From the NCBI RefSeq assembly GCF_030272615.1, contig NC_081410.1, forward strand, positions 227,384,915-227,448,914: a DNA stretch of 64,000 nt. The letters are read 5' to 3'. The position numbers were made by a program, and so were the translations under genes. The notes beneath the pieces are model-generated. The model was not told the origin of the DNA and made no database searches. It was given only the letters and a program-made list of their open reading frames with translations. Source of the DNA: Cryptomeria japonica. Taxonomy: Eukaryota; Streptophyta; Pinopsida; Cupressales; Cupressaceae. The first letter of the stretch is position 1. The number at the start of each line of letters is the position of its first letter. Positions 1 through 12,299 of the stretch are shown here, piece after piece.

Positions 1-1217
1 GTCTTGGTGTAGTCTAGTCATTGGTATTGCTTATAAAAATCTGAGAGCAATCCTATACTTGCATCTTTTAGAAGGCAATTACTCGCTTTGTTATGGTTTA
101 TTACTTATTGATTATTGATTTAATAACCATACATATAATGACTTAATTGAAGTGTTGTGCTTGTAGCTACATACCACTTTTTAACACACACAACACCATT
201 TCAAGTTAAACAACCCTTGGTTGACAAGTAAATATAAAATTATAAGCCATGAAGGATTATTTGAGTTGTGAAATTATGTTCAAATCTCAATTAGAATTAT
301 AAGAATTGATATTTACTATTTATTGTGCTAGGCTAATGAATAAGTTTCAATTTTTTCACTCGTTTGTAAAATTCACTCTTTATGGTGTTAAGCAAGTGCA
401 CTTAGCAAGTAGCATAGTGATAGGATTTCATTTTTTGTGGTATTATACCAATGCATTAGACATCAAGGATTTTTATTCTTGTTAAATTTCCTTTTTAATA
501 TGGCGTGTCAGTGTATTTCAAAATTATCATAGTGGGTCTTAAACTTTAATAGTAAGCATTATTTCACATCTAAAACAAATTATAGTAAGCCATTGTGGAA
601 TTATTATCTCCTAAGTTCATGGATTTAATACTAAAAAATTGTGGTTGATGTCCTTACATAGTCAACAACAAAATCTTTCCAACACATCAAACAAGACAAA
701 AAATAGAGATTGGACACAAAAAAATGTTCGTCATGAGGGCCTTGAAAAGTATCGGAGTCCACCAATTTAATATAAGCCTATTAAAGTGTGCAAAAGTCAA
801 AATGAGCATCCCAACCTTGAGGAGCATATTAGGGGAAGTGTACTAGTAGATATTATACCTAAGTTTTTGCACCCATAGATCCTAAAAGGTACATCAAATT
901 TTGACTAATTTTTTGTTGTTATCTTTGTATGTGACTTAGTTGCTTACAACTATTGTTTTGGCTTCTAGGTAGTAACATCACACACTATGGGATATGTTAT
1001 GTGCACAAGGATCAAAAAGTGGTCAATTCCAAGTGTTACCCAATACCTACTTATATTCCCCAATAACCATGCACTACAACCACCTCAAAGGTGACCAATA
1101 CTTATCCACAAATATCCCTTTAGTTGTGCACTATGGATACCAATAAAGTTGCCAAATCCTCTAATTAATGTTTGAAGTTTTTAACTACTAGGGGTAGAAT
1201 GGGTAACTATTGGTACA
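1..1217. other. Left flank, no gene recognised
   Basis: AT-rich DNA outside the nested cluster. I see no LTR termini, primer site or persuasive reading frame. A short plus-strand stretch near 715-860 translates without stops for a few dozen codons in two pieces, but I cannot link it to any family. Confidence 0.5.
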
Positions 1218-1314
1218 TGTTACTAGATTCTATGAGAAGAAAGAACCAAGCCAAGATTTGATGTCATTCATAGATCACAAGCAACTCCAAGGAACTAATG
1301 ATCAAGGATCAAAA
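1218..1314 (-). repeat. Copia-A 3' LTR, left fragment
   Basis: Begins TGTTACTAG on the plus strand and aligns with the start of the other Copia-A LTR at 23011. The shared stretch around 'catagatcaca' and 'gcaactccaa' is clear. It is cut at CAAAA (1310-1314), the target duplication of the LARD-like insertion. Confidence 0.8.
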
Positions 1315-2064
1315 TGTAAGGAAACTTGCAACCAACTTTATGACAATTTCCACATAACCCAATTGAGATCTTAATCAAATCAACACATAGAATCCACATG
1401 CAAAGAATAGAAAACATACCCATGAAAATGTGACACAAGATATACCTTGAGAAAACCATTATGAGGGAAAAACCAAGCCTCCAAAAGCATCATCCACCAT
1501 TTATTATTCAGCAATGCGTCCATTACAATACAACTATGGAAAGCTTTTGATATCTAGCCATAACAAGCCATCAACAAGCACTCCGTGTGACAATGCATGA
1601 ATCAACACATCCCATGCCATGCTTCCTTCCTTGAAAAATGCTAACCTGACTAACTGAATAACCAAAATAACTACCCTTGTGGTTGCTTTTATAAACACAA
1701 GCTCCCACAAAACCACCAAGTGGTATTATATCAAACCATGTGCCCAAAACCACGTGACAATAAAATATAATATTTTTCTTACCTACCCTTGACCCACATT
1801 TAATATTGGGCACTTCATCATAATTACATTCCCCAATATTAAATAAATACAATATAATAATACCAATGTGTCAATACAACTCATCAAGTGGTTACAAGAA
1901 TATTCCAAGAGAATCTCTAGATGTTGCATGTCCATCTAGGTGCTACCAGGTGAAACAATATAAAATGATATTGCAATATAATTCCATGTCCACCTCACAC
2001 AATAATAAAATAATACAACAATGAAACATTATTATGCAAGGTGTATGACACCATTTTCCCAACA
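1315..2064 (-). repeat. LARD-like element 3' LTR
   Basis: 750 bp. Plus-strand ends TGTAAGG and CCCAACA; on the minus strand it starts TGTTGGG. It is nearly collinear with 6108-6856, sharing for example the run of words 'cttgcaaccaactt', 'catagaatccacatg' and 'gcaaggtgta'. Confidence 0.92.
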
Positions 2065-2075
2065 TTATCCCACTT
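2065..2075 (-). other. Polypurine tract of LARD-like element
   Basis: Minus-strand AAGTGGGATAA directly abuts the 3' LTR start TGTTGGG. This is the usual position and style of the plus-strand priming tract in plant Copia-type elements. Confidence 0.75.
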
Positions 2076-5000
2076 GTTGTATACATTACATAATGGCCAA
2101 TAAGTAATCCATCTCACAAACAAGAGACTGATCTCCCCACGCACATATACCATCATGGAATCCAAGTGCTCCATAAAGATACCTACAACAAGAACAAAGT
2201 GACCACCATCTCATACATGGATTCTCCCACCCTCCATCATGCCACTGCCACTGGACGTGGAAAGGTCTTCCAAAGAGAAAGCCGCATAATCTGTCACAAC
2301 AAATGATAAGTTCTGCACCAACTAATATCTGAATGCAAACACTAATCTAAAGGTATCCAATGTAAAGGTATATGTTTACATAGCTGAAATAACCACAACA
2401 AGTACTAACACATCAGGTATACATGCCTCAAAGGTATACAATCCAAGTGAATAACATCTCATCAACATATGCAACCTATAACATGCAACCATAAGCCCCA
2501 AGTGCAATACCTACCACCTATGTACACCAAGGAACTCCCACTTCATAGATAATGTCAATATCAGAAATGAATCCACTAACAACATATCATAGAAGTGTAA
2601 CCATGAAGTATCAAAAACATCCACATAAATATGAACCATGTAAATCGATAACCTGCAGGTACCACTCTCACGCCATGTCTCTAGCATTCTCCCATGTTCT
2701 CAACACCAACAAAAGAAAGACATAAAGGAACCTCTATGCCATCTCCCACATGACAACACATGAACACATAGCTCCAAACAACCTCCAACCAATGTAATGT
2801 GAATATGAACATCTAGGAAGATAACCAAAGCAAAGAGAGAAACACTACAAATCAAAACCTTTAGCATGTCCTTCTACACACACCTCTAAATGCTAACTGT
2901 GTCAAGTATGATCTCCTCCATAAAACCCCACATGAAAAGAATAACAACACCCAAACATTTTTCAGTCCATTTGACTAAACCAACATGGATGTAAACCTCT
3001 CATAACCAAGAAGATCAAACTAAATATCCATTCCCAATCCCAAGGGAATACACCCAATAAACCATCTCCCAAACTAATATCAATGATTGTCACCATCATA
3101 ATAATAACTCAAATGCACAAGGAGATAACTAATGCCATACGTATCTCAAATGGACCCTCCAAAACTAACAAACTCCATGCAGATCAAGACCTATATCAAT
3201 GAAAGATAAACTTAACATCATGCACTTGAAAGGAAATAATGGACAATACCTCTCAAGTAGCAAACCGCCGAGTAGACCAAGAGTGGTGAATGAGAATGAT
3301 CATACAAGATATCAAAGTCATCATGAATCATCTTAGAAAATTCTCCTCTCAAGTCTATACCAAGTGAATGCTCCTCAAACGTCCTGTTGAAACCATCAAC
3401 CATTTCAACACATATCTCTAATCACAAGAGAATACCGACATCACCTATGTCTCCATGTATCCATGAGCACCTATAACCAATCAATCCATGCCAAACTCCA
3501 AATGCAACACAATAATATCATGAAGTATCAAGTAAATGATCATGTACCCAATTCAAAGAGAACTATGAAGATCAAGGTCAAAGCCCCAACCACATAATTA
3601 AGAACATAACATGACAACACGGTCTAACCATGCACTCAAAAGGGATAACATGCTCCATATGAACATATCAAATAACCATATCATTCTAAAACTCTAATCT
3701 ATAATCAAGAGCGCACCATGACATAATATCAAACATCCTATCAAGCAAGGATAACATGTCAAATGAAAGCATAAAACCACACCTCAACCAAGGACTCCTT
3801 GAGCTCTCAAGATGTAAACATTCTCAAATATCATGAAGATCACCATATCCTACCAATGTACCCACAAATGTGAAAGACCCTTCTAGAACAACAAGATCTA
3901 AGGCATCCTCCAAACATCTGCACACTAAGAAGATCATCCACCATCCAGTGGTGAATATACATCACTGCTACAAGCTCCCACTGAATTATGATACCAAGCT
4001 CTCCAAAGCATCATGATAACCATCTCCTAAATAAAGATCATCCATGCCTACACACATACAACTAAAATGTCATCAATCTCAAGTAAACCATGAATCCATC
4101 TCAAGAAGATACAAAACCACCAACAAACAATCAAGAACCAATCCTACACCACAACATCATCACTATCAAAAGATCCCACTAGAAGTGTATCAAAGATATC
4201 CATGACATCATGATAAAACCATCCTCTAACCATGAGAATCAACTAAAATAACATAGCAATCAAGGAACTCAAAGCGTGCATCATGAACTCCCTAAGAGCC
4301 AAATAAAGCATGACCCTCAAACAAGAAGAGCCACAACCAATCAGGAACCCAAATTAAATCATCATCAATAAAAGCACCTGCAAATCCAACCATGTCATGC
4401 CAAAACCCCTAAACACAAGGAACAATCATGACATCGTGATCACATCCACTGAACCGAGCATCTAACTCAATGTGTCTAGCCTGTCAACATCACATAGTCA
4501 ACCATGTAGGTCCCCCATCATGATTGTACCTGGTAACAATATCTCTCCTCAACATGAAAACAAAATCAGCAAAACATGTGACTAAACCAAGCCACAAATC
4601 TGAATATGCATCAACAATGAAAGATCTATGGGCATAGACAACCCATAGCCAAACCATAGATGCAATTCTATAAGTATAGACCACTCACAAAACTGCACAA
4701 CTTGTAGACCAACCAATGAAACATACATACCCAAACCAAACTGATATCCATGTCAACATGAGAGGAATGGAGATAAAACATCGAGTGTACAATGACATCA
4801 AATCAAAATCTCCAATATGTAACATGCCATAAACTCATAATGTCACCATAGTCAAAAGAACCCATAAACAACTCAAGTCAAAATATCATCATATAAATCA
4901 TTTCAAATCTTCTCCAAACCCAAATCAAACTGAATTTTTCTCCAAGAGCTTTCTTTCGACTATTCGAAGTCCAAAATCTAACTGCATATGCTCAAGTTAT

Positions 5001-6092
5001 GACCTCTCAAAGCCGTAAAGGTAACTGCCACTTCCAACTCACATTTCACTACCCAAACAGAAAAATCATGAAAAAATAATCATATCACAATAAATTACAC
5101 TGAACTACCTTTCCAATGACTATAAGAAGTTGAAAAAATGACACCATATGCCCAAGATATGCTCCATAGAAGGAAACAACCAATTAGGCTGAAAATGCAA
5201 GCCTCGACTCCAAAAAATCACCAATATGCCCCCAAAAATCATTTTTCAAATCACAATATGCCATAAATTTTTTAATAGTATCAAATGGGGTCCACTGGCT
5301 GGGCCCATCCACCATTTACACCATGGCATATAATAATTATCATTGGTTGGCATTTTAAATAATTCAAAAGTTTTTATTTAAAAATTTTCAAAAAATGAAT
5401 TTAAATTTTTCATTTAATAAAGGGGCAAGTTTAAAAATTTTGTTTGTTGAATTTTTTTTATTACCATTGGCGGGTGGTGTGTCCCCACCCAACCAAGGGT
5501 TTAAAGCCTGTCAGTTGGTGGACCACTTACCTCCACCGATAGGGCAGCCGGGAACCAACAGCCTAAGGGCTTACTGGCCCTACTGCTGCCCGGGGCTGAC
5601 AGCCTTGCAGGCATATGACCCACAGGGTGCAACCTACAGGCATACACCTATAGGGTATGACCTACAGTCGTATGACCTATAGGGTACGAATGGGTATTTT
5701 CTGTAGGAAATAAATTAATTTTTTTTTCTGACGACACTATGCAAGCGATACGCTCGTACAACCGCACCGTCTAATTTTTTTTCAAACTCATTCCTCTGTC
5801 ACCAAAATAGGGCAAGTTATATATCAAAATTTGTCTCTCGCTCTCCCTGATCACAACCATGGGTTATGTTTTGTCCCATGATGTCAAATATGAAAATCCA
5901 CCCCAAAGCCTCCAAAATGCAAATCAATGGAAACCCATTTTGAAACAAATTTTTATAACAACAGATCTGCAACAAATGCCCACAAATCTGCAACCCTCAA
6001 CTTGCAAAAAACCCTCATATCTTGTCTTGTCTTTTCATTCTTTCATGCATTCATGGATTTCAACTAGGGTTATATAAACCATAAAACCATAT
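2076..6092 (-). other. Non-coding interior of LARD-like element
   Basis: About 4 kb without a credible gene. The longest stop-free stretches on the minus strand are about 60 codons and match nothing I know. Composition is wordy and low-complexity, with repeated variants of 'catcatgat' and 'accatctc' on the plus strand. Near the 5' end (about 5467-5700) a block is markedly GC-richer than its surroundings and carries short repeats, annotated separately. Confidence 0.7.
5611..5689. repeat. Short degenerate repeats in LARD leader
   Basis: About five imperfect units of 11-18 bp built on ATGACCTAYAGGGT, within a GC-richer block that includes the near-palindrome CTGCCCGGGGC upstream. It lies about 400-500 bp inside the 5' LTR, where a packaging or dimerisation leader would sit. 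Confidence 0.55.
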
Positions 6093-6105
6093 AGCTCTGA
6101 TACCA
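6093..6105 (-). other. Primer binding site of LARD-like element
   Basis: The minus strand reads TGGTATCAGAGCT, two bases after the 5' LTR end CA. TGGTATCAGAGC is the standard plant initiator-Met tRNA primer site. It fixes the element's orientation and its LTR end. Confidence 0.93.
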
Positions 6106-6107
6106 CT

Positions 6108-6856
6108 TGAAAGGAAACTTGCAACCAACTTTACGACAATATCCACATAACCCAATTGAGATCTTAATCAAATCAACACATAGAATCCACATGCAAAGAA
6201 TAGACAACATACCCATGAAAATGTCACATAAGATATACACTGGGAAAACCCTCATGAGGGAACAACCTAGCCTCCAAAAACATCATCCACCATGTATTAT
6301 TTAGCAATGCGTCCATTACAATACAACAATGGAAAGCTTCTTAAATCTAGCCATAACAAGCCATCAACAAGCACTCCATGTGACAAAGCATGAATCCACA
6401 CATCCCATGCCATGCTTCCTTCCTTGACAAATTCTAACCTAGCTTATTGACCAACCCAAATAACTACCCCTGTGGTTGCTTTTATACAGACAAGCTCCCA
6501 CAACACCACCAAGTGGTATTATATCAAACCATGTGCCCAAAGCCATGTGACAATAAAATATTTTTTTTTCCTACCTACCCTTGACCCATATTTAATATCG
6601 AGTACTTCATCACAATTACATTCCCCAATATTAAATAAACACAATATAATAATACCAATGTGTCAATACAACTCATCAAGTGGTTACAAGAATATTCCAA
6701 GGGAATCTCTAGATGTTGCACGACCATCTAGGTGCTCCTAGGTGCAACAATACAAAATGATATTACAATATAGTTCCATATCCACCTCACACAATAATAA
6801 AATAATATAATAATGAAACATTATCATGCAAGGTGTAGAACACCATTTTCCCTACA
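6108..6856 (-). repeat. LARD-like element 5' LTR
   Basis: 749 bp, the partner of 1315-2064. The plus-strand right end CCCTACA is followed by the second CAAAA target duplication. On the minus strand it starts TGTAGGG and ends TTTCA next to the primer site. Confidence 0.92.
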
Positions 6857-7394
6857 CAAAATAGCTGAATGAAGAGAAATCTAAAATAAAAGAAAATAGA
6901 GACAAAGAAGAGAATTTTGAGAAGACTCCCACCAAGATATCATTGAGCTAGTGAAAATGACAGTATATTGCTTATTATATAGAAAAATAATAGCATATAC
7001 ATCCAAGAGGTGTATTAACTCCCACTCCCCATAAAAGTGGGAGGTTTTACCTACTTGGTAAATGCCAAAACATGTGGCATAACCTCCTCATATGAAAACA
7101 CAAAAAGAATTGAGAAAGTTGACATATAAAGCCAAAAGAGGGTGAGAAACCCAACTACCCCATAACCCACTTAGGAAATAACAAATTAGTGGTTATGTGA
7201 GGTGGCATAACAAGCCAAAAGAGGGTGTGTAACCCAACTACCTATGAGTAAATGGGAGATACACATGTAGTTGGAGTATTTTGCAATGTGTCCTCATATT
7301 AAACACTCCTAATAACCTAAGAAAGCTTAAATAATATGTGTAGGAAAAATAAATACCCCCTAACATAAAGAAAAATGAAAAACCTACACTAACA
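6857..7394 (-). repeat. Copia-A 3' LTR, right fragment
   Basis: Continues the LTR interrupted at 1314. It aligns with 23101-23618 plus 45572-45627: both contain 'gcatatacatccaagaggt', 'gtgggaggttttaccta' and the terminal 'cctacactaaca'. About one site in ten differs by eye, plus indels. Confidence 0.88.
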
Positions 7395-7403
7395 CTCCCC
7401 CTT
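7395..7403 (-). other. Copia-A polypurine tract
   Basis: Minus-strand AAGGGGGAG immediately precedes the 3' LTR start TGTTAGTGTAGG, the expected plus-strand primer tract. Confidence 0.85.
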
Positions 7404-7640
7404 AAGCATAGCTTAGGTGGGTGGAAAGATGGGTCTTGACAAATGAGGCCATTGCTAGGTACCCATGTACATAGAGATCCCCCCCAAAAGAAGAAGCCCC
7501 CCCATAAGAGGAATAACCCCCCTAAATAGAGAGAGAAAATAAAGGACTAAGTGGCCCCTCTTGAAGTAGACACATGTCGCATCCCAAGAAAAACATGCAA
7601 ATGAAGGAACTTGCTTTCAGTGAAAGGTTTGGTGAATATG
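7404..7640 (-). other. Copia-A 3' untranslated region
   Basis: Between the RNase H remnant and the polypurine tract. Contains C-runs on the plus strand (purine-rich on the element strand). No coding signal. Confidence 0.5.
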
Positions 7641-7965
7641 TCCATAGTTTTCTCTGATGTAGAACAATACTTAAAATCAATGATGCCTTCTTGAATCAAC
7701 TTCCGAATGTAGTGCATGTGTATCGAGCAATGTGTTTCATTCTCTAGTGATGAACTAGATTTCTTGATATTTTTATAGCACTCTAATTATCACAAAATAT
7801 GTTGGTAGGATTTCTAATTAGAATACCAAACTTAATAAGAATATTCTAAAGCCAAATAGCCTAGTGGTGGCATTGACCACCCCTCGATACTCGTCCTCTG
7901 TTGATAAAAGAGAAATTGAAAATTGCTTCTTTCTCAACCTACAAACTCAACTAGAATGATGTAGA
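7641..7965 (-). pseudogene. Copia-A RNase H, C-terminal remnant
   Basis: Minus-strand translation in more than one frame gives pieces of the Copia RNase H end: an STE-x-EYRG-type segment (normally STAEAEY, with the catalytic Glu), then an FCDN-like segment with the last catalytic Asp, then remnants of the H-x-KHI and HY-x-IRE region. Stops and small shifts break every frame. The domain's N-terminal half lies about 1.5 kb away at 9470-9620, separated by an unclassified insert. Confidence 0.7.
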
Positions 7966-7969
7966 GGAA

Positions 7970-9465
7970 CTTGGGATGACAACACAATCACATATCAAAA
8001 TGGTTCAATGGTTCATGGGTATCAAGGTCTTTCATGGACAAACTACTAGACAACATAAGGAAACCTCAACTAGGCTAATAAGACAAATGCAAGAACCAAC
8101 ACTCCACCCACATAAATTACTATTATCAGCACTTTAGGGTCACTATAAGACATAAACATAACTCTCCTAACACTTGGAATTGATTGGAGATCACCAACAA
8201 GGGTATTTCCTTCACACAAGGCTACTAGACCTATTAGGAGAGTCCAGGTGGTTTTTGACCCATAACTTTTCAACCCCTGACTGTAGGCACAAACAAAAAC
8301 CATTTTTAGATAACCTTTTGGGAGTTACATAACATATGTCAAAATAACCATAGGTTGTACTGGAAAGTTTGGGTCAAAAAAAATTGTTGTTCTCATTTTC
8401 AAGGGGCAAATAGGTCACTTTTACAAAGGCAATACACCCAAAACATGCACAAACACAAAGCCAAGGGTTCCAAAACTTGTATTATATCTCCCAACCACTA
8501 ATTCCACCAGATTTTGGTTCCCAAGCATTCAAATTTGTCTCAGACCTACTCCAACCCTCATTCTCATGCTTACTTGGCCTAACACATGATGATGTTAGGG
8601 AATCAATACTTCATTTATGCTCCAAAACACATCTCCTGCAAAAATGATTGAAAATCCACTTCAAGTGACCTTACACCTACCAACCTACAAAATTTGGGCT
8701 TCATAACTTAGTGGGATGACAAGATCTCTTCATTTCTTTGTAACAACCCTGAAAACAAGGGTTTCAGACCCACTTTCAAAAAAATGCTTGTACCGGGCTC
8801 AAAACTCAATGAAATTCAACAAAATTGGTTCCAAATGAAAGGTGATTCACAAGGAAAACAATTAATTTTTGTCTCACATCATCATTTTTTCATACACAAA
8901 AGTTATGAATAAAATAGGAGTGTTGCGGAAAATTGCAGGAAAAATGCTTCTAGTTTTATTGTTTTTTCTCCTCCAAAGGTTGCATATGATCTCAAAAACC
9001 CCAACCACGACCAAAATGAGGTTATCTAAAATTTATTTGACCTATCCCAATTGTGCCCAACTAAATTTAACTATTGGGATTCAAAATTATGCATTAGTGA
9101 CATAAGAAAGTTGTAAAGTTATAATATTAACTTTACAACTTTTGTGACCATTTTTACATTACTTATCAAATTGACTTCAAACTTGGTCCCGACCTCTCAA
9201 ACATGTCAAAATTGACTTAAAGACACAAATCACATCATTTTACTTCCATTTGGGAACATTTGGAGTGGTTTGACTAGTTTTGACCCAACTAGGACCTTAT
9301 AGGTCTTTATGACAACAAATGGCATTTAAAGCCTTACAATTAATTGGAAATGATTGAAAAAGACTACAAATGGTCCATAGGACCTTACTACAACCTTTAC
9401 TCAACACAAAACAAAAAATCAAGAAAATAAACCTTTGTGAGGCACCATTGTAGCCTAGGTGCTCT
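7970..9465. mobile_element. Unclassified insert in Copia-A RNase H
   Basis: About 1.5 kb separates two parts of one RNase H domain, so it is probably an insertion; the edges are approximate. I see no LTR pair, terminal inverted repeats, transposase or polyA tail. Contents are non-coding except for a 77-codon minus-strand frame (8070-8303) with a hydrophobic C-terminus that I do not recognise. A strong inverted repeat lies at 9107-9142. It could be a truncated LARD, a degenerate non-LTR fragment or filler DNA. Confidence 0.5.
9107..9142. repeat. Perfect 15-bp inverted repeat
   Basis: Arms AAAGTTGTAAAGTTA and TAACTTTACAACTTT are exact reverse complements around the 6-base loop TAATAT. It is AT-rich and could form a hairpin in either strand. 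No T-run or other terminator context. Confidence 0.85.
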
Positions 9466-9469
9466 TGCA

Positions 9470-9625
9470 CCACGAAACCAAGTGAGAAGCAATATCTTGA
9501 AGTAGACTTGTGATCTTGAGAATCACCTACCCAATCTAAATCTATATATCCCACCATGTCAATATAAAAACTTGCTACATATTTAATTTTATAATTGTGA
9601 GTACCATAAATGTAGTGGAGGATCT
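9470..9625 (-). pseudogene. Copia-A RNase H, N-terminal remnant
   Basis: Minus-strand GYIDLDWVGD followed by KSTSRYCFSLG is the start of the Copia RNase H domain, with the first catalytic Asp in the D-x-DW-x-GD motif. After SLGF the frame turns into unrelated sequence where the insert begins. An IKY segment just upstream joins it to the RT connection. Confidence 0.8.
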
Positions 9626-9699
9626 ACTTAGCTTCTTTCTAATGCAACTCATGTAGCTACTGCATGAATTGAGAGACCATGCTCATAACATATTAAATT

Positions 9700-10610
9700 T
9701 TGTGTCTCATATGAGTCAAGTAGATGAGAGTCCCAATAATCTGTTGGTATAGCGTGTCATCAACCAAGGGTGAAGAGAAATTAGCCTCAAGTTTGACCCC
9801 AGACAAAATAGATTTAGTGTAGGCTTACATTCAACCATACAAAATCTGGAGAGCATATCAAGTGCATACTTGGGTTGTCTAAGGAAGATACCTGAAAAAG
9901 ACCGAGTGATCTTAATCCCCAAGAAGTAATGCAAAAGATCCAATTCTAACATTATAAATCTATCATGTAGAGTAGTTTTCATTGTCATCGTGGTGGATGA
10001 GTGACTCCATGTGATCAACAAGTCATCAACATAGAAAACAAAAATGAGAGAGTTTAAACTTGTCATAGAATGTATATGTTTAGATTAGAATGGAATCAAG
10101 TGAAACCAACTATCAAAGGAATGAGTCCATATTGGCATACCAAGGTCGAGGAGCTTATTTAAGGCCATAGGGAGATTTTTGAAGTCAACACACAAGGGAG
10201 AGATTCTGAACAAATCCTCGTGGTTGCTCCATGTATATTTCCTCTTGAAGGTTGCCATGAAGAAAGACACTCTTTACATCCATCTGATGAACTTCCCAAC
10301 ATGGGTTGTAGCTATAGCAAGGACATGTCGAATGGAATTCATCTTATAAATTGGTGCAAAAGTCTCAAAGTAGTCAATCTCAAGAACCTTGGAGAATCCT
10401 TTTGCTACCAAGCGAGCCTTATACTTATCAACCAGCCCATCTATTGCAAATTTTCTTTGATAGATCTACTTGCATAAAAAAAATTCCTTCTCATAGGACA
10501 AGGGACTAAATCTCATGTGTGATTCCTTTCCAAGGAATTGTAATCTTCTTTCATTCCAACATCCCATTTAGGAACACCTAAACCTTCTCAAAAATACTGC
10601 ACATTAGAAG
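9700..10610 (-). pseudogene. Copia-A reverse transcriptase remnant
   Basis: Contains, on the minus strand, the N-terminal RT segment VDKYKARLVAKGF and ETFAPI (near 10360-10450), the SPYGLK-x-APR region in a shifted frame (near 10150), and the catalytic YVDD box inside FVFYVDDLLI (near 10030), followed by LHYFLGI and QPKYALDML. The order matches Copia RT. Several stops and frameshifts separate the blocks; W-to-stop and Q-to-stop changes are common. Not functional. Confidence 0.85.
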
Positions 10611-11705
10611 CTAAAGCAACGAAGAGATGTGGATCTTGCTGAAATTGTGATCTTGTTCTTCTTGTATGTGATGGATCACCCAACCAATCACTTTTTGACT
10701 CGAATTTTTTTCAAGACAAAAGAGACACTTAGGATGGAGAGTCAGGGGGAGAGTCATCAACCTTTGAATGATGTCTATGTTAGGAATGTGAATCCTCATC
10801 ATTATTGTCGCCATCTGAAGTGGAGGATTAAGATCCTCTAAAGAACCATTGTCATCATGTAATGTCTCCAATGTGATGGTGGATGGAGAGGTGGTATGAG
10901 AAGAACTAGAAGAACTCTCCTCAAAATAAATATTTCTCTCAATGAACAACTCATGAATGGTGGGATGGAGAAGCCTATACCCTTTAACCTCATCTAGATA
11001 CACAACAATTATGCAAGGCTTTCTCTATAAATCCATAGCTTTACATTTCTCTACTAGAATGTGGGGCCATGAAAGAGAACCAAACACTCTGAAGTGTTTA
11101 ATTTTGGGTTTTCAACTAGTCCAAGCTTGAAAAGGAGTTACCCCCTTCACAACTTTACGAGGAAGTGGAACCTAGATGTAACATGTATAGTTGATGGCCT
11201 TTGCCCAATAATTAGGTGCTGAAGACTTGGAGTGGATCATAAAATTATCCATATCCTTCAAGGACCCATTGTTGCATTCTACAACATCATTCTATTGAGG
11301 ACTATATGGAGTTGTGTGCTACATGTTGATACCTTTTGAAGCACAAAATTGTGTAAGCTAATTATTAACATATCTACCCTCATTACTTGTACGTAGAATC
11401 TTGATGAACTTCGCAGATTATTTTTTTGTAAAAGATTTGAAATCTAGAAAATTCTCAAAACTATTAGACTTTTGTTTAAAAAAGTAAACCCATGTATATT
11501 TGGAAAAGTCATCAATAAATATCAAGATATATCTAGCCTCGTTGAACGATGGTTGTGGAAATGGTCCTGCCAAGTCACTGTGTACCAAATCTAATAGTTA
11601 TTTATCTCTCCATGCTTTACCTTTATCATAATTCTCCTCAGGATTCTTACCAAGAATGCATCATTAGAAAAATGCATCAGAAAATTGAATAGAAGGCAAC
11701 CCTAA
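10611..11705 (-). pseudogene. Copia-A integrase remnant
   Basis: The core starts near 11600 with LDLVHSDLAGPF (first catalytic Asp) and IDDFSKYTWVYFF. The second acidic motif reads TSNEGRY where D-x-G-x-E/Y is expected, so the Asp appears lost. The third (normally near NG-x-x-ER) reads VVECNNGSL. The C-terminal part (10611-11003) holds KGYRLLHP and ELFIERNIYFEE, the typical Copia integrase tail leading to the RT linker. In-frame stops are frequent. Confidence 0.82.
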
Positions 11706-11914
11706 AACCATGTCTAGTTGACTGAGTTGTTACAATTAACTGTAGTTCAATTGACGAAACCATTGATGCCACAAACAACTCACCTCATTTGCATGAGTGA
11801 GTAATAATATTGAAGGAGAGTCAGGAATGAAGTGATAAAATTGATACAATCTAGATTGATAGTATGCCTTTCCCACAACAATAGTAGACCCATTATGCAT
11901 TTCACTAATCACCA

Positions 11915-12180
11915 CTATATCTGGTATGAACTTAACTTACTTTCTAGAACCAGTGTGAGTGATTTGATAAACAAATATGAGATTAGTTGATAAATATGGA
12001 ACACAAAGGACATACTAAAATGTTCCTTTCCCACATCAACATATTCTCTCCCATGCACTTCAACAAGCATGCCATCAACCATTAGTATGGAAGGCATAGA
12101 ACATGGTTCTAAAGAGGTGAAATCATCTTCTAAAGAAGCCATGTGGTGTGAAGCACCTAAGTCAATCATTAGAGAATTTG
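11915..12180 (-). pseudogene. Copia-A aspartic protease remnant
   Basis: MIDLGASHHMAS matches the Copia protease active site, whose usual form is D-S-G-A-S/T-x-H-M; here the Ser is replaced by Leu but the Asp is kept. It is followed by VDGMLVEVHGR, the second beta-strand region. The frame continues about 84 codons before decay. It lies between a CCHC-like knuckle (about 12300-12360) and integrase, as expected. Confidence 0.82.
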
Positions 12181-12299
12181 ATTGTGAAGCAACAACAACT
12201 AGGGCCTTACCCTTTCCTTTCCCTTTATGCTTATATGTGTCCTTAGAAGTTCCTTATGATGAACTTTGTTTGACTGAATCAAGCACCTTGATATAATTT

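Larger units (their letters stand above)
1315..6856 (-). mobile_element. LARD-like non-autonomous LTR retrotransposon
   Basis: A complete LTR element read on the minus strand: 3' LTR 1315-2064, internal 2065-6107, 5' LTR 6108-6856. Both LTRs start TG and end CA. A perfect 5-bp target duplication CAAAA lies at 1310-1314 and 6857-6861. The primer site next to the 5' LTR reads TGGTATCAGAGCT on the minus strand, matching initiator-Met tRNA, and a purine-rich tract precedes the 3' LTR. The 4 kb interior has no gag, protease, RT or integrase similarity in any frame, so it must have moved with enzymes from another element. This fits the large retrotransposon derivative (LARD) class, probably Copia-dependent given its termini. 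The LTRs differ at several percent of sites by eye. Confidence 0.9.

Noticed and set aside
713-860. Possible exon fragment
   Set aside because: Too short, broken by a stop, no family match, and no splice or domain context.
5395-5682. 95-codon plus-strand frame in the LARD
   Set aside because: Antisense to the element, arises from the GC-rich repeat block where stops are rare, and has no recognisable motif.
8070-8303. 77-codon frame with hydrophobic C-terminus as a small membrane protein
   Set aside because: Inside an unclassified insert, no homology that I recognise, no promoter or other coding evidence.
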